The notes beneath the pieces were generated by a model. That model was given only the letters and a program-made list of their open reading frames with translations, was not told where the DNA came from and ran no database searches. A DNA stretch of 64,000 nucleotides, taken from NCBI RefSeq assembly GCF_028372415.1, contig NC_092875.1:28465712-28529711 (forward strand). The letters run 5' to 3'. Source of the stretch: Notamacropus eugenii. Taxonomy: Eukaryota; Chordata; Mammalia; Diprotodontia; Macropodidae. Below are positions 1 through 9,335 of this stretch, in pieces (within the stretch, counting starts at the first letter, position 1; the number at the start of each line of letters is the position of its first letter). Position numbers and translations under genes: made by a program.

Positions 1-863
1 AGAGCAGAATAAAAAATAAATCCACAAAAATCAGCAGCATTTTTCTCTGCAGTAGAACAAAAAGTCAAGAGGAAACAATAGAAATATAAATTCCATTCAA
101 AGTAACCACCAAATACAGAAAGTATTTGAGAATTAATCTACCAAGACACATTTGAGACATATAAATACAACTATAAAACGGAATATTTATAGAAGCAAAG
201 GAAGATTTAAATAGAGAAATATCCATTGTTCATGGTTGGGCCATATTCCTGTAATAAACAATGACCAGAACATCATCATCTTAGAAACCATCTAGTCTAA
301 CTGCATCATTTTATAGACGAGGAAACTGAAACTAACAAAGCTAAGTGATTTGCCTAAAGTCACACAGGGAGTATCAAATGTGAAATTTGAAACCAAGTTC
401 TCTGTCTCCAGAACCAGTATGCTAATGATACTACCAAAGATAAATAATGGATTTATTACCATGATTTTATTTTACAGAACTAGATGAATTCAGTTTAAGG
501 AGTAAAAGGTCTAGAAACTCAAAGGAATTAATGAGGGAAAAGTAAAAATGGAGGGAACTAAAATTAGTAGATCTCAAACTATTCTATAAAGTAGTGATCA
601 TCAAAAGCCCTTGGCACTCATTTTTTTAAAAATTGCAAACTATATCAGTGGAATAGACTAGATAAAGCAAAACCCAGAAGTAATCAAAAGCAGGAGGTCC
701 AACTTTTGATAAACCCAAGAATACAAACCATGGAAGAAAGGATTTCCTATTTAACAAAAACTACTGGGAAAACTGGAAAGCAGTTTTGCAAAAAGTAGGT
801 TTATATGAGCATCTTATACCATATCCCCAAAAAAGCTCCAAATAGATAAGCAACCAAAACATG
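1..863 (+). mobile_element. L1 LINE fragment, ORF2 region, sense
   Basis: The sequence follows the L1 ORF2 course seen in mammals: a stretch resembling 'accaagacac...aactataaaac', then 'ccattgttcatggttggg', then text resembling the 'ggaaaggattccctatttaa' and 'ctgggaaaactgg' segments. A MIR-like SINE interrupts it at about 268-437. No open reading frame survives. It lies in a NOS1 intron on the same strand as the gene and runs into a GGAA microsatellite. The left edge is outside the window. Confidence 0.75.
268..437 (-). mobile_element. MIR-type CORE-SINE inside the L1
   Basis: The antisense hallmarks are 'gaggaaactgaaa', 'aagtgatttgcctaaagtc' and 'acacagggag'. L1 sequence continues on both sides, so this is an insertion into the L1. 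Confidence 0.7.
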
Positions 864-998
864 GAAAAGGAAAGGAGGGAGAAAAAGAAGAAAGGAAGAA
901 AGGGAGGGAAGGAGGAAGGAAGGAAGGAAGGAAGGAAGGAAGGAAGGAAGGAAGGAAGGAAGGAAGGAAGGAAGGAAGGAAGGAAGGAAGGAAGGAAA
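864..998. repeat. (GGAA)n microsatellite
   Basis: A purine-rich lead-in becomes an almost perfect GGAA tract at about 912-997. Open frames here are only the repeat read as Pro/Ser/Phe or Lys/Glu/Gly. Confidence 0.97.
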
Positions 999-1003
999 GT
1001 CCT

Positions 1004-1195
1004 ATGATTCATTGGTATAGGGAACTCCCAGGTGAGGAAACTCCCTTTACTGATGTAAGTTCAGCACCTTCTCTGCAACTTAGAGAGATGCTTTGAGTAC
1101 TAAAAAGTTAAGAAATACTCAAGGTCACAGAGCAAATATGTGCCTGAGGCAGGACTTGAACCCAGGTCTTCTGGCTTCCAGATCAACTTCTCAAA
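1004..1195 (-). mobile_element. Marsupial CORE-SINE (WSINE/MIR type)
   Basis: It contains 'ggaactcccaggtgaggaaa', 'aaggtcacagagcaaatatg' and 'acttgaacccaggtcttct', the antisense form of a tRNA-related SINE. Related copies lie at 5158-5288 and 14170-14365. It ends about 125 bp before a NOS1 exon. Confidence 0.7.
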
Positions 1196-1319
1196 TAAAT
1201 ATTAGCCATTATTGTAATAATGTTTATAACTACTACTACTGCAACGACTATTTCTGCATGGGCTTCCCACCTAACCAACTGCTAGTGTTGTCAGTGACCT
1301 GAGTTTCCCTGACCCCCAG

Positions 1320-1468
1320 GCATGTCTCCATGTCCCATGGTCCTGGTGTTTGGATGTCGGCAGTCCAAGATTGACCACATCTACAAGGAGGAAACCCTAC
1401 AGGCCAAGAACAAAGGTGTCTTCAGAGAGCTGTACACGGCCTATTCCCGTGAGCCAGACAAACCAAAG
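1320..1468 (+). CDS. NOS1: NOS1 exon (fourth from last coding)
   Basis: The acceptor is 'gacccccag' and the donor 'gtaact'. The exon enters in phase 1: its first two bases finish a Gly codon. It reads (G)[12 protein letters not shown]..., then EPDKPK at the end. [13 protein letters not shown] belongs to the NADPH-binding subdomain. One visible difference from human is Lys for Arg in IYKEETLQ. Confidence 0.96.
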
Positions 1469-4400
1469 GTAACTAATCTCCATACTGTTCTCATGCCTTG
1501 ATCTGATGGACACATGCTTGGAAATCATTCTCTCTCAGGGATCTCTCCTACCTCCTAGTTACACATAAGCACTCCAGAGGACTCTGGAGGCCAGTGTCTT
1601 CAGAGCCTTGAGGTCATGTCATATGAAACAAGGTCTAGATTTGTTCTATTTGATTCTAGAGGGCAGAACTAGGAACAGTGGGTTGTTGTTTGTCCTTCCT
1701 TCTCAAGGATGACCATGGCATCAGGTAAGTGATGCCATGACATGCAAGTGAATTGGATTTAAGTGAGGTAGGGTTGTGTAAGGTCACCAACCTCACTTTC
1801 TCCCCCAGAGCTATCTGGGTCCAGTAACCAGATATCTATCAGGACGACTGGAGATGGCCCTGGATTCAGTGGGAGACCTTGGGTGAAAGTTGTAGGGAGG
1901 AAGATTGGACAAGCATTTATTAGGGATTTGCTGGGTGTCGGGCACTCTGTCTGTCCTCAGTACTGGTGACAGAGACTAAAATGAAACAATTCCCACCCTC
2001 AAAGAGTTTAAATTATATTGGGTGGGGGAGAATGGAGATAATACATAAACAAATCAATAGATACAGAACATATATACATAGTCATTGTAGGGTAAATATC
2101 ACCCTAAAGCTGGGGGATCAAGAATGTTCTTTAGTATATGTGGAAGAGACAACATAATAAACCTTCTTAACAACCTCTTAAGAAGAATGAGTTTACTGGA
2201 TCTGCTCTAGCAGCTAAAAAAGAAAGAGGATATTTGTATAGGGCTGGCTTTTGGCAAAATAGTGATATAGGATCATGGATCTAGAGGTATAAGGGTCCTT
2301 AGAGCCTATGGAATCCAATCCCCTCATTTTACAGAAGATGAAACTAAGGTCTAGAAATGGGAAGTGATTTGCCTAGTATCACAAAGGTAGTAAGTGTCTA
2401 AGGCAGAATTTTAACTCAGATCTTCCTGATTCCAAGTCCAAGATTTTGTCCATTATATTGCAGGGGTTTTTTAAATTCTGCTGAGTCCTGGGGCAGCTAA
2501 GTGGCACTATGGACAGAGCACTGGGTTTGAAATCAAGAAGTCTCATCATGAGTTCAAATCCGACCTCAGATACTTACTGTGTGACCCTGGGCAAGTCACT
2601 TCACCCTTTTTGCCCCAGTTTCCTTATCTATAAACTGAGCTGGAGAAGGAAATGGCAAACTACTTCTGTATCTTTGCAAAGAAAACCCCAAATGGGGTCA
2701 TGAAGAGTTGGAAATGACTGAAGACTGAACAATAATGAAGAGTTTTGAAAGGAACTAGGGATCCCAGGAAGCTAAGATGAGGAAGGAGAGCATTCCAGGC
2801 AAAGAGAACAGTGTACTTTCCAACATCCGACACTACTCAAAAGAGTAGTGTCTGCCTTGGAAAGGCAGAATGGGCTACCTTGGAAAGCATTGGGTTTTCC
2901 TTCACAAGAGGTCTTTGGGGGGAAATTAGGTGACTGTTTGCTGGGGAGTCTTGTTGAGGTATGTGTTGGATAAGATGGCCTCCAAGTTCCCTTCCAATTC
3001 TAGAAGTCTGGGATTCTTGGAGGCATAAGAAGGGGTAGGAATAGTCCCTTGGGGAAGACTTCCTCAGCTTTATCAGGGATAGGGATCATGTAAATCCTCT
3101 GAGGCTTTCTGTCTCATAGGTAGCCCTATAATAATGGAAGGAGTAGGCAACTTTACCGAAAGGAACCCTTTGAAAATGAGGGAGTCAAAGCTTGTCTTGG
3201 GAGAGAAGTTAAGGAAATGTGTTTGAAGATCAAATTAGATAATGTAAACAAGTGTTTTGCAAACTTTAAAACTCTATATAAATGTTAGACATTATCATTG
3301 TTATTATCAGATATTTATTAATAAAAATAATAATCACTACCTCCACTCTTTGCAAAGGTAGGGGATTATGGGTATAAAATGTCATATATGCTTTCAGACA
3401 CAGATAGGTTGATTGGTTTTTACCAAATGTCTCTTTTCCCCTCTTTCTTTTTTTAATTTTCACTACAGGGATGGGTTGCTAGTTTTGAAAACAAGTTGTC
3501 TGTTTCTAAAGAAAGGAAATAGGATGTTCAAGGTTTAGTACTGGGCAGGCCATTGCTATTGACACTCTCTCTTCCCCACAGAAATATGTACAGGATGCCT
3601 TACAGGAACAGCTGGCAGAAACTGTGTACAGAGCCCTGAAGGAGAAAGGGGGCCACATCTACGTTTGTGGGGATGTCACTATGGCAGCCGATGTCCTGAA
3701 AGCCATCCAACGCATCATGATCCAGCAGGGGAGGCTCTCAGCAGAGGAGGCTGGGGTGTTCATTAGCAAACTGAGGGTGAGTGGTGACCAGGTGTTCTGG
3801 AATCTTCCACAGCAGCAAGTAGACTATTGAACTGGAGGAGTCATTTCAGAGATGCTGTTTGGAAGGGACTTAAAGCCTTCCAAGTTCAGCCCCATTCACT
3901 TTACAGATGGAGAACCTGAGGCCCAGAGAGTTATAGGACATGTCCAAGGTCAGGTCACAAGTAGCAGAGCCAACATTCAAACCCAGGTCTTCTAAGTTTA
4001 AAATCAATCCGCTTTTCACTACACAAAGCTATCTCCCTCCTAATTCAACCCTCTTATTTAACAAAAAAAGAAGCTGAGGCCCAGCAAGGGAAGTGAATTG
4101 CATAAGATCTCATGGCAAGTTAGCAAGAAATGTCTATTGCTGACTCACATTTTTAAACCACCAAGTTCTTGACATTTCCTACCAACAACTGGGCTCTTGT
4201 ATGACTCTGGAGAACTTCATCCTGGACTCAAAGTCAGTGTTCCTATCCCTTAGGATGACAATCGCTATCATGAAGATATATTTGGAGTCACCCTGCGTAC
4301 GTACGAAGTGACCAACCGCCTTAGATCTGAGTCCATTGCCTTCATTGAAGAGAGCAAGAAGGACACTGATGAGTAAGCCAACTCTTTTACTATGGAAATC

Positions 4401-6704
4401 TCAGGGACCAAAGGCAAGCACAGCTTAGGCTAGAGCTGAAACTAGGGTGGAGCAACTGGAACTTTTACCAAGGGCATCAACATTTAGAGGGTTCTAGAAA
4501 CAATTGTATTTTTTCAGCTGGTACAAATAACTGATTATAACACCTATTTAACAATAATAATTGCTTAAAATAGGATGCTACAAGATGACCTATTACCTCC
4601 CCCATTAGTTACATCACAGGGGAGTTCCTCTTTAACCTGGCCCTACCATGGACTTAACAATCTCCCCATCATCAGCTTCCTCATGTCCTAGGTACTCCAT
4701 TCATGGGACTTTGTGTCAGGGTATCTCTCTACCACCCTAAACTAAATTTTTCTTTTAAAAACACTGATTTGAGAATACCTTTTGTGGTGCTAATCCAGGG
4801 AAATGGAACTGTTAACAATAGTTCTGGCTTAGAAACGTAATGTTCATTCTACCTACTGAGACCCCTCCCAGTTCCATTGGGCACATCTCTTAAGATGACT
4901 TCTCTTTGGAACATGGCTCTCCACTTAGCTGAATAGCAGGGATTCCTAACCTGTAGGCAGCTTTAATACTTCCCACTGTGGTTTTGCTTTCAGTCCACCA
5001 GCTTCCCCAACCAGAACATTAGTGTTCCTATACACTATTTGTTGTAGAGTCTTGTAAGCTCATATTGGTCTGACCAGCCACAGTCAGTCACACTATACAT
5101 TGACCCACCATAATGATGTCATTTCAGTCTTCTTCAAGTACAAAAGACAACAAACAATTTTCTTAGAGGGGAGGGAGTGGAAAGATATGAGACCTACTGT
5201 TATATTGGTGTAGAAACTTCTAGAAAGGAAACTCCCTCTACTCATGTAAATTGTAGCCTACTCTACAATTTAGTCTTACAATGCCTAAAGCAGGGGTAGC
5301 TAGGTGGTGCAATGGATAGAGCACCAACCCTGGAGTCAGAAGGACCTGAGCTTGAATCTAACCTTAGACACTAGCTACGTGACCCTGGGCAAGTGACTTA
5401 ATCTTAGTTGCTTACAAAAAATATATAATAATAATAATGCTAACTTTTTTTCTATGGAAATCTCAGGGACGAAAGGCAAGCACAATTTAGTCTAGAGCTG
5501 GAAGTAGGGTGGAGCAACTAAGACTTTCACCATGGGTATCAACATTTAGAGGGTTCTAGAAACAATTGTATTTATTCAGGTGGTACAAATAACTGATCAT
5601 AACACCTATTCAGTTCTTCCTTAAACCACCACTAAACTTTCTCAGATGCATGTGTGGTGAAGTGGTAGTGACCCTGGGTTCTCTATGACTGCGCCAACAA
5701 AGTACAATCTCCGTCAGTTCCTAGTTTACAAGGCTTCCATACCTGATCAGTATCGGAAGCCTATTGTCTGAGGACTAGCTTAGCCTGCTTGAGAAATGTG
5801 CTTCAGCAGGATGTCTGTAATGAAATGAAGGTTTTGACCACAGCAGATGACCAAGCCAGGCTGGAAGGAGACAGCGATCTGTGTGTTAGCTGCAGATGTC
5901 CTCAACCTCCAAAAAAAATCCTGGATTTTTAATGCACTAAAACCTCCTTTTTTAATGCTTAACATATGTCATTTTGTTTCTAAAACACAAGGTTTCCACA
6001 TTGTTGGAAGCTTGGGTAGATCTAGATGGATTGTGAACCAAATCTTTGGAAGGAATTCCTTATTAATGAGACCATTGGGCTGTTGCCCTATTGGAGTAAG
6101 ATGACAATGTACCTGTCATGAAACAAACGCCTTGGGGTTTGCTTGGGGTGGTGGTTCTCATTTTTCTCCTAGTGAGTTAGTTTTGTTCAAAGTCATCATG
6201 GGTCTTAAATGACACATAGCATTTTGTAACTTTTTTCTCCATTCTATCGTACTTCCCTGGCTATAGTTTTAATAACATGTTGCTTTTCTTGATTCTTTAC
6301 TGTTGGTCACCCACCCCCATTGAAATTACTTTGTATACATATTGACTTGTCTATGGTTGTGTTGTTTTGCCCAACATAAGGTAAGATCCTTAGCGCAACA
6401 ATTGTTTCATTCTTTCTCTTTGTACTCCGAGCCTCTTGGCACATAATAGGTACATTTAAAATGTGATAGGAAAGAAAGGAGGGAAGGAAGGAAGGAAGGA
6501 AGGAAGGAAGGAAGGAAGGAAGGAAGGAAGGAAGGAAGGAAGGAAGGAAGGAAGGAAGGAAGGAAGGAAGGAAGGAAAGAAATATCGGGGACTTGGGAGA
6601 TTGTGGGAATGTTCTCTACAGCTGTCTCTGGCCTACTGGAAGGGCTTTTTGCTAACCCACTCTCTCCCCCTCCCTTCTTCTCTGACAGGGTGTTCAGCTC
6701 CTAA
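1320..6704 (+). CDS. NOS1: NOS1 3' part: last four coding exons of neuronal nitric oxide synthase
   Basis: The coding join is 1320-1468, 3582-3776, 4254-4372 and 6689-6704: the last 159 residues of neuronal nitric oxide synthase. The enzyme converts L-arginine, NADPH and oxygen to citrulline and nitric oxide, with calmodulin control. This part is the NADPH-binding end of the reductase domain plus the C-terminal tail. Seen: [41 protein letters not shown] and the ending KKDTDEVFSS, which marks NOS1 rather than NOS2 or NOS3. In family terms, the Phe in EDIFG is the aromatic that shields FAD, and RLRSES holds the Akt-type serine of the regulatory tail. All junctions are GT/AG with matching phases (1, 0, 0, 2). 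Upstream exons lie outside the window. The next gene on the same strand is FBXO21. Confidence 0.97.
1681..1885 (-). mobile_element. SINE with RTE-like tail, antisense
   Basis: The left end ('gttgtttgtccttccttctc') is the reverse complement of the RTE LINE 3' end seen at 26300-26382. The body includes 'ggatttaagtgaggtagg' and 'aggacgactggagatggcc'. A copy of the same family in the opposite direction is at 50222-50462, and a partial one at 41145-41275. Confidence 0.65.
1908..2145 (-). mobile_element. L2 LINE 3' end, antisense
   Basis: The order 'gcatttattagggatttgct', 'gggcactctg', then 'ccctcaaagagtttaaatt' is the reverse complement of the L2 3' region. A further antisense L2 piece follows the SINE at about 2743-2830 ('gagcattccaggcaaagaga'). 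Confidence 0.6.
2268..2468 (-). mobile_element. MIR-type SINE, antisense
   Basis: It shows 'ccctcattttacagaagatg', 'agtgatttgcctagtatcac' and 'cagatcttcctgattccaag' in the expected antisense order. Confidence 0.75.
2490..2742 (+). mobile_element. MAR1-type SINE with BovB/RTE-like tail
   Basis: The head is 'ggggcagctaagtggc', the middle 'gtgaccctgggcaagtcact', and the tail 'gagaaggaaatggcaaac' then 'aaaaccccaaatggggtcat'. The tail resembles the BovB-derived tail of ruminant SINEs, consistent with mobilisation by an RTE LINE. It splits an antisense L2 piece. Confidence 0.85.
2890..3032 (+). mobile_element. CR1/L3 LINE 3' end
   Basis: The string 'ggataagatggcctccaagt' followed by 'cccttccaattctagaagtc' is the typical CR1/L3 terminus. 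A longer copy lies at 8590-9080. The sequence from here to 3228 shows nothing recognisable. Confidence 0.5.
3228..3312 (+). mobile_element. MIR 3' tail fragment
   Basis: The phrase 'gttttgcaaactttaaaact' followed by 'ctatataaatgttagacatt' is the usual MIR end. AT-rich sequence without a call follows up to the next NOS1 exon. Confidence 0.55.
3582..3776 (+). CDS. NOS1: NOS1 exon (third from last coding)
   Basis: The acceptor is 'ttccccacag' and the donor 'gtgagt'. The exon is 195 nt, exactly 65 codons in phase 0, starting [10 protein letters not shown] and ending VFISKLR. It contains [16 protein letters not shown], the conserved nucleotide-binding loop of the ferredoxin-NADP reductase fold. 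Because its length is a multiple of three, skipping would keep frame but remove this loop. Confidence 0.97.
3835..4045 (-). mobile_element. MIR-type SINE, antisense
   Basis: It has 'ctgaggcccagagagttata', 'ggtcacaagtagcagagcc' and 'aaacccaggtcttctaagtt'. A second, poorer piece follows to about 4110. Confidence 0.75.
4254..4372 (+). CDS. NOS1: NOS1 exon with FAD-shielding Phe and regulatory tail (second from last coding)
   Basis: The acceptor is 'atcccttag' and the donor 'gtaagc', leaving phase 2. The exon reads [19 protein letters not shown] to KKDTDE, the last Glu codon being split (GA|G). The tail after the FAD-shielding Phe is 33 residues once the last exon is added, as in other nNOS proteins. 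Reading through the donor meets TAA at once (GAG TAA), so an unspliced message would end at DTDE and lose only VFSS. Confidence 0.97.
4377..4549 (+). repeat. Local intronic duplication, copy A
   Basis: From four bases inside the last NOS1 coding intron this segment matches 5439-5610 at roughly 90% identity by eye. Shared landmarks are 'tatggaaatctcagggac', 'agggtggagcaact', 'agggttctagaaacaattgt' and 'ggtacaaataactgat'. I do not recognise it as an interspersed repeat family. Confidence 0.85.
4550..5035. other. Intronic stretch with nothing recognised
   Basis: This part of the NOS1 last coding intron shows no exon, repeat or tandem structure that I can support. Confidence 0.5.
5040..5157 (+). 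mobile_element. RTE LINE 3' terminus, old copy
   Basis: The order 'gctcatattggtctgaccag', 'ccacagtcagtcacact', 'aatgatgtcatttcagtctt' and 'gacaacaaacaa' matches the 3' end of the RTE copy at 26275-26382, with several differences. Confidence 0.65.
5158..5288 (-). mobile_element. Marsupial CORE-SINE fragment, antisense
   Basis: It contains 'ggaaactccctctactcatg' and 'ctactctacaatttagtctt', matching the family at 1004-1195. It is cut off by the following MAR1-type SINE. Confidence 0.6.
5289..5432 (+). mobile_element. MAR1-type SINE
   Basis: It reads 'ggtagctaggtggtgcaatg', 'gatagagcaccaaccctgga', 'gtgaccctgggcaagtgact' and ends in an ATA-rich tail. Copy B of the local duplication begins a few bases after it. 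Confidence 0.85.
5439..5610 (+). repeat. Local intronic duplication, copy B
   Basis: This is the second copy of 4377-4549, in direct orientation about 1.06 kb downstream. About fifteen substitutions and no large indel are visible by eye. The splice donor bases that precede copy A are not reproduced here. Confidence 0.85.
5611..6320. other. Intronic stretch with nothing recognised
   Basis: No repeat family or exon was recognised. Two short overlapping open frames on opposite strands here lack any protein similarity I know. Confidence 0.45.
6330..6465 (+). mobile_element. L2 LINE 3' terminus, sense
   Basis: The run 'gtaagatccttagcgcaaca', 'ctctttgtactccgagcctc' and 'ttggcacataataggtacat' is a worn L2 3' end. 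The GGAA microsatellite starts at its tail. Confidence 0.6.
6468..6580. repeat. (GGAA)n microsatellite near the NOS1 last exon
   Basis: The tract is nearly uninterrupted GGAA over about 100 bp. It ends about 108 bp before the acceptor of the terminal NOS1 exon and has the same purine strand as the tract at 864-998. Confidence 0.97.
6689..6704 (+). CDS. NOS1: NOS1 terminal coding exon (16 nt of coding sequence)
   Basis: After a pyrimidine-rich acceptor ending 'ctctgacag', the bases G GTG TTC AGC TCC TAA complete the split Glu and encode VFSS and the stop. These four residues are the C-terminus of neuronal NOS in mammals. The phase matches the preceding exon. The 3' UTR begins at 6705. Confidence 0.95.
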
Positions 6705-8589
6705 CCAGGTCCCTTCTGCCCCATTCGGATGGATGCCAGGCTGGGCTGCCTGCCCCCAGGCCTTCTCCAGGCGGAAGGTGTTAGGTTTTGGAAAGATGGA
6801 CGCTGCTGACTCTTTCCTATGGGACTCCCGTGAAATGCGCACTCCCCTCTTGTCCTGTTGTTGCGTCGTGGTTTTTTGTTCGTTTTTCTTCTTTTTGGAC
6901 TTTGAGTCCCGTGGGGCTTCCCTTGGCCCCCATTTGTTTCCTCTTAGAACTTTTCTGCTGCAATGCAATGGCTTCTTCTCCACAGTGGCTCTTAACAAAA
7001 TGATGTTTCTTCTCCCCCTCTTTCTCTCTCTCTCTCTCTATTCCAAGGGCATACCACAGCTGCATGAAATCACCAGATCACTCCTGTTTGGCATTTTCAT
7101 GTTGGTTTTCTGGGGTTTCTTTGGAAAGGCAGTAGGGACTGGGGAGGAGAGACTAGCTGTGGGTCTCTTCCTATGGACAGTCCCCAGCACCTAAAGTCAC
7201 ACACCATCCTTTTTTAAAAGTTATTGTCATTTTTCAGTGTGCGTGTGCACGCACATGTGTATGTATGTGTATGTGTGAGGGGCATGGGTCCTCATCTGTT
7301 CTCCTCTTGCCTGTGCAAGCCTGTTGCCTGCAGACCTTTGGTGCAGAGAAACTGCTTTCCTTTGGCACATGTTGACTCTTTCTATGTTCCCGCTCAACAA
7401 GGCTGGCACCGTTTTGTATAAACCACTTGGGAGCCCCTGGATTGTACAGCATTGGCATTCAAGTGGTCAGGGTGGCTGTGATGACTGGATGATTTGTCCC
7501 CCCACTCGGGATTGAAATCAATTAGTGTAGAAGCCACCAAGGAACAAATCCATCTCATGAATTCCATATACCATGCTCTTACTCCTGCTTCTCTGTCCCT
7601 GACACATCATCCAGTTATGTCCCTCAAACCCTTTCCAGGTCCATCTGCTACACTGCTCCTGGTCCTGATTCTGCCACTGTTTGGCATTGAGCGAGTCACT
7701 TCACTTCCCTGGGCCTCAATTTCTTTCTCTGTGAAATGGATGGGAATTTGTAGAGAGTAAGCTCCTCCCTCCCAAAGAAGGCTAAAAGTAGAATATGCTT
7801 CCTCGGAATTAGAGTCCTTCAAGCAGATTTGGATGGCCAAACAGGTGGTCATTAAGCATTTATAGGCACTTACTGTATGACAGAAATTATGTATGTACTG
7901 AGATACAAAGAAAGGCAAAACCAAATCCCGCCCTGCCTTGGAATAAATAAGATGTATACAGAGTAAGTGGAAAGTCATTCATCAGCGATGTTGTAGAGTC
8001 AAGTCAACAAACATCTGTTAACCTCCTCCTATGTGTCTGATACTGTGCTAAGTGCTAGGGATACAGTGAAAGGCAAAAAACAAACAGACCAACCATTATC
8101 CCTGTTCCCAAGGAACTCATAGTCCAACAGGAATGCATTCCAAAGCACGGGCTGGCCAACGCAACTTCTAAATCTCTTACAACTCAAGCATGTATAAAAG
8201 GGGAGAAATAAAAGGTCTCTAAGCTGCCTTCTAACTCTACAAGTTGATGATCCTCTTGAAGCCTGCCAAAAGCAGCAGCCTGGAAATCACAAGCCTTCCA
8301 CTGACCTTGCCATGTGATGCTAGGAAGTGACCTTACCTCCATATTCCTCAGACTTTCTCAGCTATTTTTTTTTTGAAAGAGAAAGAATACTTTGCTTTCT
8401 CAGCGTGGAGAGAATATAAAGGTTGTTTCTTGAGTGCCACATTATGTCAATGCATAACTCTGTTGGTTGGCTTCTAGTTCCAGTGGTGACTTGTCCTCTC
8501 CCCACTGAGATAGGAAACTTGAAAAGGGCAGTTATAAGAGGGGCAGAATAAAGAGACAAGATGTCAAGATGTCTTGACAATAAGAGACA

Positions 8590-9080
8590 GCAGTGGACTG
8601 TGGTAATCCAAAAAGTGCAGGAGATGGTGGGTTACAGTAAGAGAGGATCAGAGTAGAGAATAAAGAAGGTTTTAGTCATGTTGTCTGTCCTCCAGTGCCC
8701 TGGTCAGGTCATATTTGGAGGAGCATGTCCAGAGGAAACTGATCAGAACACTGAAGGGTCACCGGATCGTGCCACCCAAGCACAATGCGGGACCTGGGGA
8801 TGTTTAGAATCTAGAAGAAAAGATTTAGGACAGTGGGCTTAACTGGTGAGTGGAAGAGGATTCAACTTGGAACTAGGAATAATAGATGGAAACGGCAAAG
8901 CGATAGATGACAATGAGACGTATCCAGAGGTGGGATGTCTTGGAGAGGGTGGGTGCCCCCTCACTGAAGGTCTTCAAGCAAAGGCCAGAAGACCCTTGAT
9001 ACAGTTATTGTTGAGAGATTTCAGGGACAGGTTGGACCAGATGGCCACCAATGTATTTTACTACTCAGAGATTCTGTGAT
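8590..9080 (+). mobile_element. CR1/L3 LINE 3' end, sense
   Basis: It reads 'tgccctggtcaggtcatatt', later 'ccctcactgaaggtcttcaa', and ends 'caggttggaccagatggcc' then 'agattctgtgat', the standard CR1/L3 course. Confidence 0.7.
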
Positions 9081-9129
9081 CGCGTGCAGAGGCAGAGATC
9101 CAAGGATAGACGTGTCCCTTTCCATAGTC

Positions 9130-9335
9130 TGGCCCTGTAGAATGGGGTTCTTCACCTTTCTTGTAAGACTTCTGACAATTGGTTGAAACCTATGGATCCC
9201 TTCTCAGAATCATCTTCTTCAATGTACAAAGTAATAGTCATAGGATTACATACAGGAAACCAAGTATATTGAAAAACAGTTATCAAAATATTTTTAAAAG
9301 CCAAGTTCAAAGACTCTAGGTTAGCCTTAAAAAGA
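9130..9335. repeat. Possible hAT-like short DNA element
   Basis: The order 'ggggttcttcaccttt', 'cctatggatcccttctcaga' and 'gaaaaacagttatcaaaata' resembles similar pieces near 27330-27490 and 32380-32580. I infer a shared mammalian MER-like family; the ends are unclear. Confidence 0.35.

Noticed and set aside
761-1012. Minus-strand frame rich in FLPS repeats
   Set aside because: This is the GGAA tract in antisense translation.
4371-4376. TAA directly after DTDE as the NOS1 stop
   Set aside because: The GTAAGC donor and a phase-matched downstream exon encoding VFSS explain the normal end; the TAA is intronic unless the intron is retained.
6463-7194. 243-codon open frame starting Gly/Lys/Arg-rich
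   Set aside because: It begins in the GGAA microsatellite and crosses the NOS1 terminal exon and UTR in a wrong frame.
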